Shown one piece after another: positions 27,478 to 37,255 of a stretch of DNA of 59,990 bases. Source of the DNA: an uncultured Gammaproteobacteria bacterium (GTDB taxonomy: Bacteria; Pseudomonadota; Gammaproteobacteria; Steroidobacterales; UBA11654); contig CACPJA010000005.1 of NCBI GenBank assembly GCA_902634075.1, forward strand, positions 1-59,990, read 5' to 3'. Position 1 is the first letter of the stretch; each line of letters starts with the position of its first letter. Both the position numbers and the translations under genes were made by a program. Under the pieces are notes generated by a model. The model saw only the letters and a list, made by a program, of their open reading frames with translations. It did no database searches and had not been told where the DNA came from.

Positions 27478-27924
27478 TTATTCTTGGCTAATCAAAAATA
27501 GGACTTCATCAAATTCAACAGGATCTCCATTTTGCACTAGAACTCTCTCTATTATCCCATCAGCATCAGACTCAATTTTGTTCATCATCTTCATTGCTTC
27601 AATAATGCATAAAGTATCGCCTTGTGAAACTGGATCACCCACTTTAACAAAAGCTTCTGCTCCAGGCTCAGCTGCTTGATAGTAGGTGCCAATCATCGGT
27701 GCTTTGACTTCATAAAAGCCATTTCTAGGAATTTGTTTATGATTACTTGAACCATCATTATTTTCTTGCATCTCATTTGAATAAACTACGGTTTCACTAA
27801 AGTTGGATTTGGAAGTAGTTTGTTTAGAAATTCTTACCTTATCCTCACCTTCAGTAATCTCAATTTCTGATAATCCAGATTCTTCAAGTAACTCTATAAG
27901 TTTTTTTACTTTTCGAATATCCAT
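27478..27924 (-). CDS. accB: biotin carboxyl carrier protein
   Basis: 148 aa. The N-terminal 70 residues form the usual dimerising helix and a linker rich in Asn and Ser. The C-terminal biotinyl domain carries the modified Lys112 in EAMKMMNKI and ends in a [10 protein letters not shown] strand. It delivers carboxybiotin from AccC to the AccAD transferase. It sits two bases after aroQ and four before accC, so the three are an operon. Confidence 0.96.
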   Translation of the reverse strand: MDIRKVKKLIELLEESGLSEIEITEGEDKVRISKQTTSKSNFSETVVYSNEMQENNDGSSNHKQIPRNGFYEVKAPMIGTYYQAAEPGAEAFVKVGDPVSQGDTLCIIEAMKMMNKIESDADGIIERVLVQNGDPVEFDEVLFLISQE

Positions 27925-27926
27925 GA

Positions 27927-28367
27927 CTATTTCTTATTACATAGATTTATAGCCGCATCTAATGCAAGATTATATCCCTCAAATCCAAGGCCTGAGATTA
28001 TGCCAACTGCAATATCTGAAAAATATGATTTTTTTCTAAATTCTTCTCTCGCAAAAATATTACTGATATGTACCTCTATGAATGGAACCTCAACTGCTAG
28101 AAAAGCATCACGGATTGCAATGCTGGTATGAGTATAACCACCAGGGTTAATTATTATGACATCCGTGCTTTGAGATTTTTTCTGGATCAAATCAACGATT
28201 TCAGATTCAGAATTACTTTGAAAGCACTCTAAATTGCAATCTAATTTAGACGCCTTATCTACTAGTTCTTGTTCGATGAGCTCTAAATCCTTATCACCAT
28301 AAATACTAGGTTCTCGTTTCCCTAATAAGTTAAGATTAGGGCCATTAATTAACAGTATATTTGCCAT
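27927..28367 (-). CDS. aroQ: type II 3-dehydroquinate dehydratase
   Basis: The third step of the shikimate pathway. 146 aa, dodecameric type II fold: INGPNLNLLGKREPSIYG with the lid arginine and active-site tyrosine, INPGGYTHTSIAIRDA, and VEVHISNIFAREEFRKKSYF carrying the catalytic histidine and second arginine. It precedes accB by two bases. aroQ-accB-accC is a common gammaproteobacterial order. Confidence 0.96.
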   Translation of the reverse strand: MANILLINGPNLNLLGKREPSIYGDKDLELIEQELVDKASKLDCNLECFQSNSESEIVDLIQKKSQSTDVIIINPGGYTHTSIAIRDAFLAVEVPFIEVHISNIFAREEFRKKSYFSDIAVGIISGLGFEGYNLALDAAINLCNKK

Positions 28368-28438
28368 GTTTAATTGCTTATTTATGGAAGTTATCTACAT
28401 ATTCGCAGAATATAGCAGCATATTCAACGAAAATAGTC

Positions 28439-28531
28439 CTAATTATTTATTTTAAGGTTTCTAATTCTCGTTAGAATTGTAAGCAAGAAACCACTTATTA
28501 CTGAATAAAAAGCTGAGATTGTAGGAATATT
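28439..28531 (-). pseudogene. read-through remnant of a duplicated symporter 3' segment
   Basis: Directly after the TGA of the sodium symporter gene, the same frame stays open for 30 codons to a TAG at 28439-28441. It encodes NIPTISAFYSVISGFLLTIL plus ten unrelated residues. This repeats an internal stretch of the symporter (NIPANSAFYSVISGFSLTIL). The DNA copies, 28472-28549 and 28631-28708, match at 71 of 78 positions and are offset by exactly 159 bp (53 codons). One mismatch turns the tryptophan codon TGG of the internal copy into the TGA that now ends the gene. The rest of the 164-bp gap before aroQ holds no recognised signal. Confidence 0.8.
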
Positions 28532-29929
28532 TCATTTAAAGACTTTAGAAAAATAAAGGATACTCAATCCCACACTCATTGGCACTACCCTTTCAACAAT
28601 ATCGCCAGGGGTATCTGGAAGAAAGTGAAATAGAATTGTAAGGGAGAAACCACTTATTACTGAATAAAAAGCTGAGTTGGCAGGAATATTCCATTTAAAG
28701 ACTTTGGAAAGGACCATTGGAACAAATGCTGCTCCTAAAGCTGTCCAAGCAAAAACAACCCTATTAAAAATAGTATCTGGTGCAAATAAGGAGAACAAAG
28801 TCGCTAAAACAACCACTACAATGATTGCCAGCCGAGCTGTTTTTAAAGTTGATTTTTTACCACTGTTCCAGTCATGGCTCACTGATGTTGCTACAGTAAG
28901 TAGCTGGCTATCTGCGGTTGACATAATTGCTGAGAGGACAGCAGCGGTAATAATTCCTGCAAAAATTGGTCCAAATAATCGATTACTTACAAAAAACAGA
29001 ACACTTTCAGGGTCACCAACAGTTGTGTACATAACTTTTGCTGATAAACCTAAGACAATCATTCCAGTAAATATGATAATTGCCCAGATAATGGCAATGA
29101 TTCGACCTCTTTTTATAGCTTGGAGATCTTTTGCTGCCATAAATCTATTCACCACAAACGGCTGACCTGGATAACCAAAGCCAATAGCAATTGTTCCTAA
29201 TGCAAAACCGGCTCCCATTAATCCTGTATGCAGTCCAGTAAGATTTTGTTCTTCGTCACTCCAAGTCGCATTTATAGCTAATGATAAATCTGCGAATCCT
29301 CCAATTCCAATGAGCAAGAGCATCCAGGGCAATATTATAGCTACGATAACCATTAAGACAGCCTGAATTGAATCAGTCAAACTAACCGCCCAGAATCCAC
29401 CGATAAAGGTGTAAATAAGAATAACTAGAGCGCCAATGATTATGCTCAGTTCTTGGGAAATTCCTAAAATTGAAGAGAAAGTAGTGCCAGCAGCTTGGAA
29501 TTGTGCTGCCACATAAAGAATCAAGGTTGAAGTTATAATAATCACGCTTAATCGCATTAGTGATTGTTTTTCATTTTCATCGAAATTATGAAATAAGACA
29601 CCAGCTAAGCTCACTTCACCCGTTTCCTGGCTTAATTCCATTAATCTAGGGGCAACCCATGTCCAACTGACATAGTAACCAATTAACACTCCCGGTAATA
29701 ACCACACAGCAGATAAGCCCCATGCGTATGCAGCTCCACTGACTCCTAATAAAGTCCATGCTGATGATGAACTCGCTGAAGCACTTAAGGCTGCTACCCA
29801 AGGCCCTAATCCTCTGTTGGCTAGGAAAAAATCATCTTCTGTTTTATTTTTTCTTTTGGTAATTAAGCCAATACAAATAAGTATTAGGTTATAGACAACA
29901 ATCGTAATTATTACTTCTTGGTTAGCCAT
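28532..29929 (-). CDS. sodium:solute symporter family protein (PutP-like)
   Basis: A 465-aa inner-membrane transporter of the SSS family with about 13 membrane segments. Typical are the DFFLANRGLGPWVAALSASA start of helix 1, GFWAVSLTDSIQA, FGYPGQPFVVNRFMA and the sodium-site-linked IMSTADSQLLTVATSVSHD. These resemble proline permease PutP and panthothenate-type relatives; the actual solute (proline, another amino acid or a carboxylate) is not certain. The C-terminus SILYFSKVFK lies in a 3' segment duplicated from about 53 codons upstream, so the present stop may not be ancestral. It follows an enoyl-reductase-like gene by eight bases. Confidence 0.87.
   Translation of the reverse strand: MANQEVIITIVVYNLILICIGLITKRKNKTEDDFFLANRGLGPWVAALSASASSSSAWTLLGVSGAAYAWGLSAVWLLPGVLIGYYVSWTWVAPRLMELSQETGEVSLAGVLFHNFDENEKQSLMRLSVIIITSTLILYVAAQFQAAGTTFSSILGISQELSIIIGALVILIYTFIGGFWAVSLTDSIQAVLMVIVAIILPWMLLLIGIGGFADLSLAINATWSDEEQNLTGLHTGLMGAGFALGTIAIGFGYPGQPFVVNRFMAAKDLQAIKRGRIIAIIWAIIIFTGMIVLGLSAKVMYTTVGDPESVLFFVSNRLFGPIFAGIITAAVLSAIMSTADSQLLTVATSVSHDWNSGKKSTLKTARLAIIVVVVLATLFSLFAPDTIFNRVVFAWTALGAAFVPMVLSKVFKWNIPANSAFYSVISGFSLTILFHFLPDTPGDIVERVVPMSVGLSILYFSKVFK
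28631..28708 (-). repeat. internal copy of the symporter 3' direct repeat
   Basis: This is the in-gene copy of a 78-bp direct repeat whose partner is at 28472-28549, 91% identical by hand count (7 mismatches). It encodes SKVFKWNIPANSAFYSVISG and the next few residues, while the partner spans the gene's stop codon. Confidence 0.85.
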
Positions 29930-29937
29930 TAATGCGT

Positions 29938-30933
29938 TTAGTGGTTTGGTAAAAGCACAATCTTACCATCTCTTTGATTACCAGACTTATCAATATGTTC
30001 ATAAGCTGATAAATAATTCTCAATAGAGTAGGTTGCTGCGATTTTTGTTTGTAATGATTTTTTATTAACGAGTGATGCTAGTTCTTGATGGATCTCCTTG
30101 ACCCTCTTCTTTGTTCTTTTTTCAAATCCATTTAGAGTAGACATTCCACAAAGCTTAATATCTTTTCTAAATAAGGTCCAAAAGGTTATATGGCAAGGCT
30201 GCTTTGTCACAGTTCCGTAGTTAATAAGCAAACCTTGATCTGCCAACGATTTAGCTAAATATTCTGTTGCCTCACCTGCTACAGCATCAATCCCAAGCTT
30301 TATGTTTTTTTTGAGGATTTCGTTCAAGCAAGCTGATTCTCTGTGCTCGGAATCCATAATTAGTTTTGTCGCTCCAAGCTTTTTTAACTCAGGCATGACT
30401 TCTTTTCGACGAACAATATTGAAGGTTTTAACACCATGAATTTTAGCTAAAGCTATCAAATAACGTCCGACATTAGAGTTAGCTGCATTTTGGATCAACC
30501 AATCACCTTTTTCTAGGTTCACAAAATCTTTTAATAAAAAGTATGCTGTAAAACCATTAACCGTGATCAATGAGAGCTGTTCATCTGGAGCATAGGGCTG
30601 TTTAATTTTAGTAAGGTCTCGAGCCTTGATTTTAAGTTCTTGCCTCATGGATCCTGTGCCCATTGGCAATAGGACTTTATCGCCCTCCTTAAGGATACTC
30701 ACTTTCTTACCCACTTTTTTTATAGTTCCAACGCCTTCAAAACCAGGTGTCGATGCTAATGGTTTAAGGACTTCTTCACCTCTTACCGCAAGACCATCTG
30801 CAATGTGCATACCTACAGCATCAATAGAAACAACAACTTCATTATTTCTTGGTTCCTCAAAAGGTATCTCCAATAATTCAAGAGCCACATCAGGTGGCCC
30901 ATATTTTTTAATATTTAAGGCGAGATAACCCAT
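29938..30933 (-). CDS. zinc-independent medium-chain reductase, enoyl-thioester reductase-like
   Basis: 331 aa from the ATG at 30933, one base after the tlpA-like stop; a longer frame to 30999 would overlap that gene and adds nothing conserved. It is a medium-chain dehydrogenase without zinc ligands. The NADPH-binding part reads WLIQNAANSNVGRYLIALAK then TFNIVRRKE, the pattern of MECR/ETR-type 2-enoyl thioester reductases and related quinone reductases; TPGFEGVGTIKKVG and INYGTVTKQP also fit. It may reduce an enoyl-CoA or quinone in the cytosol. The neighbours (symporter, thioredoxin) do not identify the substrate. Confidence 0.75.
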   Translation of the reverse strand: MGYLALNIKKYGPPDVALELLEIPFEEPRNNEVVVSIDAVGMHIADGLAVRGEEVLKPLASTPGFEGVGTIKKVGKKVSILKEGDKVLLPMGTGSMRQELKIKARDLTKIKQPYAPDEQLSLITVNGFTAYFLLKDFVNLEKGDWLIQNAANSNVGRYLIALAKIHGVKTFNIVRRKEVMPELKKLGATKLIMDSEHRESACLNEILKKNIKLGIDAVAGEATEYLAKSLADQGLLINYGTVTKQPCHITFWTLFRKDIKLCGMSTLNGFEKRTKKRVKEIHQELASLVNKKSLQTKIAATYSIENYLSAYEHIDKSGNQRDGKIVLLPNH

Positions 30934-30934
30934 A

Positions 30935-31462
30935 TCAGAGCAGGTTAAGTATTTGCTCCAAGTCTTCTGTTTTAATTTCAGTGTTCTTGCTCCAAACAAT
31001 CATACCTTCTTGATTTACAAGTATTGTGTAAGGTAGAGTGAGTATAGAATTGCCTAAGGATTCCATTAAATCATAGGCTTCACTCTGACCAACCAATATT
31101 GGAAAATCAATTCCCAACTCGGCAACGAAGTTATTAACTTGATCAAGCTCATCAATAGCAATTCCTATAACATTTGGATAATCCTCGCTTTTTGTTAAAT
31201 GATAGTTGTTCAAAAGAGGCATTTCCTTTCTGCATGGCGCACACCATGTTGCCCAGAAGTTAATAATCAAGAACTTACTTTGATGCATTTCAATTAGATC
31301 AGATTGATCTCCATTAAGATCTGTTAATACGAACGATTCTATGAAGACAGGCTCAGGTTCAGGCTCAAGGATTGGTAATATTAAATAGATAGCACCTATA
31401 GAAATTAGGATTAATAGACCTATAATTTTAAGAGATGGTTTTTTTTGGTTAAATCCTTTCAC
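30935..31462 (-). CDS. TlpA/ResA-like membrane-anchored thioredoxin
   Basis: 175 aa. One N-terminal membrane anchor (about residues 13-32) follows a basic start, placing the thioredoxin domain in the periplasm. The active site is FWATWCAPCRKEMPLL; the proline loop appears as LTLPYTILV. It likely reduces periplasmic disulfides, for instance in cytochrome c maturation, with electrons from DsbD. It overlaps the dsbD stop by 4 nt, which supports that partnership. Confidence 0.88.
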   Translation of the reverse strand: MKGFNQKKPSLKIIGLLILISIGAIYLILPILEPEPEPVFIESFVLTDLNGDQSDLIEMHQSKFLIINFWATWCAPCRKEMPLLNNYHLTKSEDYPNVIGIAIDELDQVNNFVAELGIDFPILVGQSEAYDLMESLGNSILTLPYTILVNQEGMIVWSKNTEIKTEDLEQILNLL

Positions 31463-33198
31463 AGTGATAGTTTCTCTATCTCTCTGATCAATTCATTTGA
31501 GCTTACAACACCTACTTTCCTGGATGATTCAATTTCACTGCCAGTTTTACTGATCATCACGATGGTAGGAGGTCCAAAAACATTGAACTCTTTCATTAGT
31601 TTTTTATCATCCAGATCATTTTCAGTGACATCCACTTTCATTGCATTGACTGTCCCTAGTAGATTTAAGAAATCTTGATTATTAAATGTGTCTTTTTCCA
31701 AAGTTCGACACGAAACACACCAATCTGCTGTGAAATAAAGGAGTGAGATTTGCTCATTATTGCTTGCCACTTTAATAAAATCATCTAGCTCGTCAAGCGA
31801 TTGCACTGAATCAAAATATTGGTTAGTGATTTTCTTATCTGCTTCAGCATCTGTAAAGCTTAGATAAGAAGGAGAGAAGGTATAAAGTCCGATCAAGCTT
31901 CCAATTAGGGTTAATCTTGATATCGAGCTTAATTGATAACCCATAAAGCGTTTTTGTAAACGACCTAAATAGTAAAAAATTGTGACAAAGCCAAGAAGAA
32001 TCCAAAGTGTAATCAGGGCGTTTTGGCTAATGATCGGATTGATAACCCAGATGGCCAGACCAAACATTACGAAGCCAAAAAGGCTCTTTATAACTTCGAG
32101 ATATTCTCCTGAGGTTGGCAACCATCTGGATGCAGATAAACCAATAATGATTAAGGGTATTCCTAAGCCAAGACTTAGAGATGACAAGGCTATGACTCCT
32201 CTAAGAATGTCTCCACTTTGACCAATCACCATCAATGTGGCTACTAATGGAGGAGCAACACATGCAGTTACAAGCAATGCCGAGAGTGAGCCAATAATGA
32301 CCACACCTATATAATTGCCTCCAACCTGATTTGATAGAGTTGAGTTGACCTTATTCAATAGATTATTAGGAAGCTGAATGTTAAATGTACCCAGCATACC
32401 CAGACCCAAGATCAAGAATAAAACCGATATTGAAATAATAAATCCTGGGAGAGTAAATAAAGCTTGGAGCTGCTGTCCTGCAACTGCTGCAGCTACTCCA
32501 GCTGCACAGTAGGTAATTGCCATTCCTAAAACATAACTCATTGATAAACCTAGGCTCTTTAACTTATTATTTCCGGCTTGTCCAATAATTATAGAAGACA
32601 GTATAGGTATCGTTGGTAAGTGACAGGGCGTAAATGCTAATGCAAATCCAAGACCTAGAAATATAAGCGAGACAAGAAATATATTAGTTTCAGTAATAAT
32701 ATTCCCCAATCTGGCTTGATCAGATAGCTCAATATTATCTGTGTTCACTGATGCTTCTATGAGTCTTCCGCTTTTGACATTTTTTATCCATTGCTGAGGC
32801 GGGTAACACAGGCCGATATCTGCACACCCTTGAGAATTAATTTGGATATCAAAATTATCGATCTCTTCACCTGTCTTGATAGAAATAGGGATGTAGATTG
32901 TGAAATCATATCTAAATATCTCGGTTTTACCAAAAAACTCATCTTCGTACTTTATTCCTTCAGGAAGTCTAACTGAGCCTAGTAAGATCCTCTTATCCCG
33001 AGTCTCATATGAAATCTTATCCCTATAAAGATAATAGCCTTCTTTGATTTGATGAGAGACTTGAAGAACATTATTTTGATATGCAACTTCAACAGGAAAT
33101 GCCTCTTGAGGATTTAGTACTTGCTGAGAGAAGCTAGCTTCTGTGGTTGATAAAATTAAAAATAATAGTGCTACAATTTTTTGAGACATTTTGTTCAT
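31459..33198 (-). CDS. dsbD: thiol:disulfide interchange protein DsbD
   Basis: Carries electrons from cytosolic thioredoxin across the inner membrane. 579 aa. A signal peptide is followed by the alpha domain with its cysteine pair in GCADIGLCYPP. The eight-helix beta domain has the two redox cysteines in ALAFTPCHLPTIP and VTACVAPPLVA. The gamma thioredoxin domain has WCVSCRTLEKDTF. All six cysteines are kept. It lies in an operon gmhB-dsbD-tlpA-like with one base or less between genes. Confidence 0.95.
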   Translation of the reverse strand: MNKMSQKIVALLFLILSTTEASFSQQVLNPQEAFPVEVAYQNNVLQVSHQIKEGYYLYRDKISYETRDKRILLGSVRLPEGIKYEDEFFGKTEIFRYDFTIYIPISIKTGEEIDNFDIQINSQGCADIGLCYPPQQWIKNVKSGRLIEASVNTDNIELSDQARLGNIITETNIFLVSLIFLGLGFALAFTPCHLPTIPILSSIIIGQAGNNKLKSLGLSMSYVLGMAITYCAAGVAAAVAGQQLQALFTLPGFIISISVLFLILGLGMLGTFNIQLPNNLLNKVNSTLSNQVGGNYIGVVIIGSLSALLVTACVAPPLVATLMVIGQSGDILRGVIALSSLSLGLGIPLIIIGLSASRWLPTSGEYLEVIKSLFGFVMFGLAIWVINPIISQNALITLWILLGFVTIFYYLGRLQKRFMGYQLSSISRLTLIGSLIGLYTFSPSYLSFTDAEADKKITNQYFDSVQSLDELDDFIKVASNNEQISLLYFTADWCVSCRTLEKDTFNNQDFLNLLGTVNAMKVDVTENDLDDKKLMKEFNVFGPPTIVMISKTGSEIESSRKVGVVSSNELIREIEKLSL

Positions 33199-33199
33199 T

Positions 33200-33763
33200 T
33201 TATTTTTCTAAATGATTGAAAACAAAATCATTTAAATTTTTAAAACAACCATTAATATAACTTTTTTTATTAGATAATTCATAAGAAGGATCTATTAGAA
33301 AATATTGATATAAGTTCGCATTTTTCCCAGCCATAAGATCGGTTTCTTTATCACCTATAATAATAGACCGTGAAAGATCTAGACTATATTTTTCGGCTGC
33401 AGCTAGGATCATACCTGGCTTAGGTTTACGGTAATTACAATCCATTGATAGTTTTGGAATATTGCCATCTTTATGATGAGGGCAATAGAATGTATCAAGA
33501 ATTTTTATATCATTTGAGCGCATTCTATCAATCATTTTTTTATTTAACTCTTGGAAATCCTCTTCCGTATAAAATCCTTTGGCAATTCCTCCTTGGTTAG
33601 TGACGATGATTAGCTTAATACCAAGTTTTGTTAAATATTTAAGCGCTTCAAGCGTACCTTCTATGAACTCGAATTCTGACCATTTATGAACATAGCCGCT
33701 ATCTATATTTATTACACCGTCACGGTCTAGAAATATATTATCTATTTTGTTTTTAAGAGGCAT
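33200..33763 (-). CDS. gmhB: D-glycero-beta-D-manno-heptose 1,7-bisphosphate 7-phosphatase
   Basis: A HAD-superfamily phosphatase (187 aa) in ADP-heptose synthesis. The nucleophile motif is IFLDRDGVINIDSGYVH, with VTNQGGIAKGFYTEEDF, RKPKPGM and IIGDKETDLMAGKNA. The zinc loop is changed: C94, H96 and C109 match the ligands C92, H94 and C107 of the E. coli enzyme, but the fourth ligand (C109 there) is Tyr111 here, in DCNYRKP. It probably still works, perhaps without tight zinc. It complements gmhA at 17265-17858 and precedes dsbD by one base. Confidence 0.88.
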   Translation of the reverse strand: MPLKNKIDNIFLDRDGVINIDSGYVHKWSEFEFIEGTLEALKYLTKLGIKLIIVTNQGGIAKGFYTEEDFQELNKKMIDRMRSNDIKILDTFYCPHHKDGNIPKLSMDCNYRKPKPGMILAAAEKYSLDLSRSIIIGDKETDLMAGKNANLYQYFLIDPSYELSNKKSYINGCFKNLNDFVFNHLEK

Positions 33764-33838
33764 CCTAATTTCAAAAATTATTTATAGAGATTTTATTTAA
33801 AATTTTTTTAAAAAATTAAAAAAATTAAGTGTTTTAAA

Positions 33839-33867
33839 CTTGAATTTTTTAAAAGCATCCTTATTAT
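33839..33867 (+). promoter_or_regulatory. groESL promoter
   Basis: TTGAAT at 33840-33845 and TATTAT at 33862-33867 are separated by 16 bp, a good sigma-70 pair. The same -35 area reads CTTGAA (33839-33844) with CCTTATTA about 14 bp on, so a weak sigma-32-like heat-shock promoter may overlap it. The -10 touches the CIRCE operator, the usual layout for HrcA repression. Both readings are inferred. Confidence 0.55.
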
Positions 33868-33893
33868 TAGCACTCTTCTATTGAGACTGCTAA
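33867..33893 (+). promoter_or_regulatory. CIRCE operator (HrcA binding site) upstream of groESL
   Basis: The sequence is TTAGCACTC, nine bases, then GACTGCTAA. The CIRCE consensus is TTAGCACTC-N9-GAGTGCTAA, so the left arm is perfect and the right arm differs at one base (third position C for G). It lies 49 bp before the groES ATG and directly after the -10. HrcA would repress groESL until heat or misfolded protein titrates GroEL. hrcA itself is not in the window. Confidence 0.88.
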
Positions 33894-33942
33894 TTCTCAA
33901 ATAGGATATAAAGTTGATAATAACAAATTAAGGAGATCAGAG

Positions 33943-34230
33943 ATGAATATTCGTCCACTACAAGATCGAGTGATTGTGAGACGCATGGAGGAAGAGACAA
34001 CTTCTCCAGGTGGAATAGTAATTCCTGATAGCGCTGCTGAGAAACCTAGTAGAGGTGAAGTTGTTGCTGTGGGTAATGGTTTAGTTTTAGACAATGGAGA
34101 ATTAAGGCCATTGGATCTAAAAGTAGGAGATAAAGTTCTTTTTGGTAAATACAGTGGAACTGAAGTCAAAGTTGATGGCGAAGATCTTCTGGTTATGAAA
34201 GAAGACGATGTGATGGCAGTGTTTGGATAA
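33943..34230 (+). CDS. groES: co-chaperonin GroES
   Basis: The heptameric lid of the GroEL folding chamber. 95 aa, beginning [17 protein letters not shown], with the mobile loop [14 protein letters not shown] and ending [13 protein letters not shown]. An AAGGAG ribosome site is 9 bp upstream. It is followed by groEL after 46 bp and controlled by the CIRCE element. Confidence 0.97.
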   Translation: MNIRPLQDRVIVRRMEEETTSPGGIVIPDSAAEKPSRGEVVAVGNGLVLDNGELRPLDLKVGDKVLFGKYSGTEVKVDGEDLLVMKEDDVMAVFG

Positions 34231-34252
34231 GCCGGTCATCAATAAATATTAA

Positions 34253-35920
<1,668 letters not shown>

Positions 35921-35945
35921 ATTTTACCCATCATCGTATAGATAT

Positions 35946-35973
35946 AAAAAGCCCTGCAATGCAGGGCTTTTTT
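35946..35973 (+). terminator. intrinsic terminator of groESL
   Basis: GCCCTGC, loop AAT, GCAGGGC, followed by TTTTTT, with five As on the left that pair with the U-run. It is the clearest intrinsic terminator in the window and could work in both directions because of the A-run. It lies 25 bp after groEL. Confidence 0.93.
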
Positions 35974-36024
35974 AATGCGTTTGTGTTTATTAGTAGAGAG
36001 TTATTCTTGATAGAATAGATAGAT

Positions 36025-36204
36025 ATGGCAACAAATGAAGAAAAACTAATACAAATCTCAAAAAATGATTTACCTTTAGCTTGTCCTCTAGAAGAATTTG
36101 ATGATTGGGACGGTCATCCAAGAGTGTATTTGCAAGTGGACGCAAAAAGAACAATTTGCCCTTATTGCGGCACTACTTATGAAGTAACTGATTTTGATGA
36201 ATAG
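36025..36204 (+). CDS. small zinc-finger protein (zf-CHCC type)
   Basis: A 59-aa gene. Cys20, His31, Cys45 and Cys48 (LACPLEEF, DGHPRVYL, CPYCGTTYEV) form the C-x10-H-x13-C-x2-C pattern of the zf-CHCC family, related to the zinc domain of the mitochondrial complex I subunit NDUFS6. Its function in bacteria is not established, to my knowledge. It overlaps the next gene, a GT4, by 8 nt, and small zinc-finger genes of this kind are often found near LPS core genes. Confidence 0.82.
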   Translation: MATNEEKLIQISKNDLPLACPLEEFDDWDGHPRVYLQVDAKRTICPYCGTTYEVTDFDE

Positions 36205-37255
36205 CCAAACTTCATCAATCACCCACATTAATTTAGCAAATGGCTTTAGAGGAGGGGAAAGGCAAACTTTTCTTCTGATGCAAGAATTATCTTCCAGAGG
36301 TTATGATCAAAGCTTAATAGCAAAAAAAAATTCTCTCTTAGCAACTCAATCAAATTCAATACATAATCTTAATATCGTAGAATCTAGATTAAATGGGTTA
36401 GACTGTTTTAAGTCTCTGAAAAGAGATACAATCCTGCATTTTCATGAACCAAGAGCTTTTGTTTTTGCTTGGCTCTTTGGAATTACCAAAGGGCATAAAT
36501 ATTTGGTTACTCGAAGGGTTCAAAGATTACCTAGATCAAATTATATAAACAAAGCCATTTATTTAAATGCAAATTCAATCGTTACATTAAGCAATGCTAT
36601 TGGAGACTCCATTGAAACAGCACTAGGCTCAGGAATAGATTACGAAGTCATCCCTAGTGCAAAGACAGGATTTACTCCTAATGAATCAGAAGTTAAACGA
36701 CTAAAATCTGCCTTTGAAGGTAATTTCATTGTGGGCCATATTGGAGAAATTGATGATAGCCACAAAGGCCAGCAACAAATCATTGAATTAGCTAAAAGCA
36801 TCCAGGTATCTGAGCCGGATATAAATTTTATACTCATCGGTTCTGGAAGAGATTTACAGCAACTTAAGCAACAAAGCGAAGGGTTAGAGAATCTTAAGTT
36901 TATTGGACAAATTGATAATGTTGGAGATTACCTAGCGCTGTTCGATGTGTTTATATTTCCTTCGAGACATGAAGGCCTAGGCTCCATCTTATTGGATGCG
37001 ATGGATTTTGGTTTGCCGATTGTGGGTTCTAATATGGGAGGTATCCAGGAATTAATTGAAGACGGTGTTAACGGTTTCTTAGTCGATGTTAATAATATTG
37101 AAGGCTATAAAGATGCCCTTTACAAGATCTATAGTGATAAAGAGTTGAGGGCAAAAATACAAAAAAATAATCTTGAGAAATCAAAAAAATACACGTCTGG
37201 GATTATGGCCGATGAATACATAAAGCTTTATGATAGGATAAATAATGGACTCTAA
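36197..37255 (+). CDS. glycosyltransferase family 4, probable LPS core transferase
   Basis: 352 aa from the ATG at 36197 (a TTG one codon earlier is possible). N-terminal domain with LANGFRGGERQTFLLMQEL; C-terminal domain with VGHIGEIDDSHKGQQQII, LIGSGRD, FIGQIDNVGDYLALFDVFIF, SRHEGLGSILLDAM and GGIQELIEDGVNGFLVD, the E-x7-E region of GT4. Its place beside heptosyltransferase-like, kdkA and lpxL genes suggests inner-core assembly at the cytoplasmic face. The donor is unknown. Confidence 0.85.
   Translation: MNSQTSSITHINLANGFRGGERQTFLLMQELSSRGYDQSLIAKKNSLLATQSNSIHNLNIVESRLNGLDCFKSLKRDTILHFHEPRAFVFAWLFGITKGHKYLVTRRVQRLPRSNYINKAIYLNANSIVTLSNAIGDSIETALGSGIDYEVIPSAKTGFTPNESEVKRLKSAFEGNFIVGHIGEIDDSHKGQQQIIELAKSIQVSEPDINFILIGSGRDLQQLKQQSEGLENLKFIGQIDNVGDYLALFDVFIFPSRHEGLGSILLDAMDFGLPIVGSNMGGIQELIEDGVNGFLVDVNNIEGYKDALYKIYSDKELRAKIQKNNLEKSKKYTSGIMADEYIKLYDRINNGL

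Noticed and set aside
28677-29165. Open frame of 162 codons on the + strand
   Set aside because: Lies wholly antisense to the sodium symporter gene, has no ribosome site, and reads as low-complexity hydrophobic/basic sequence. The minus-strand frame has clear family motifs.
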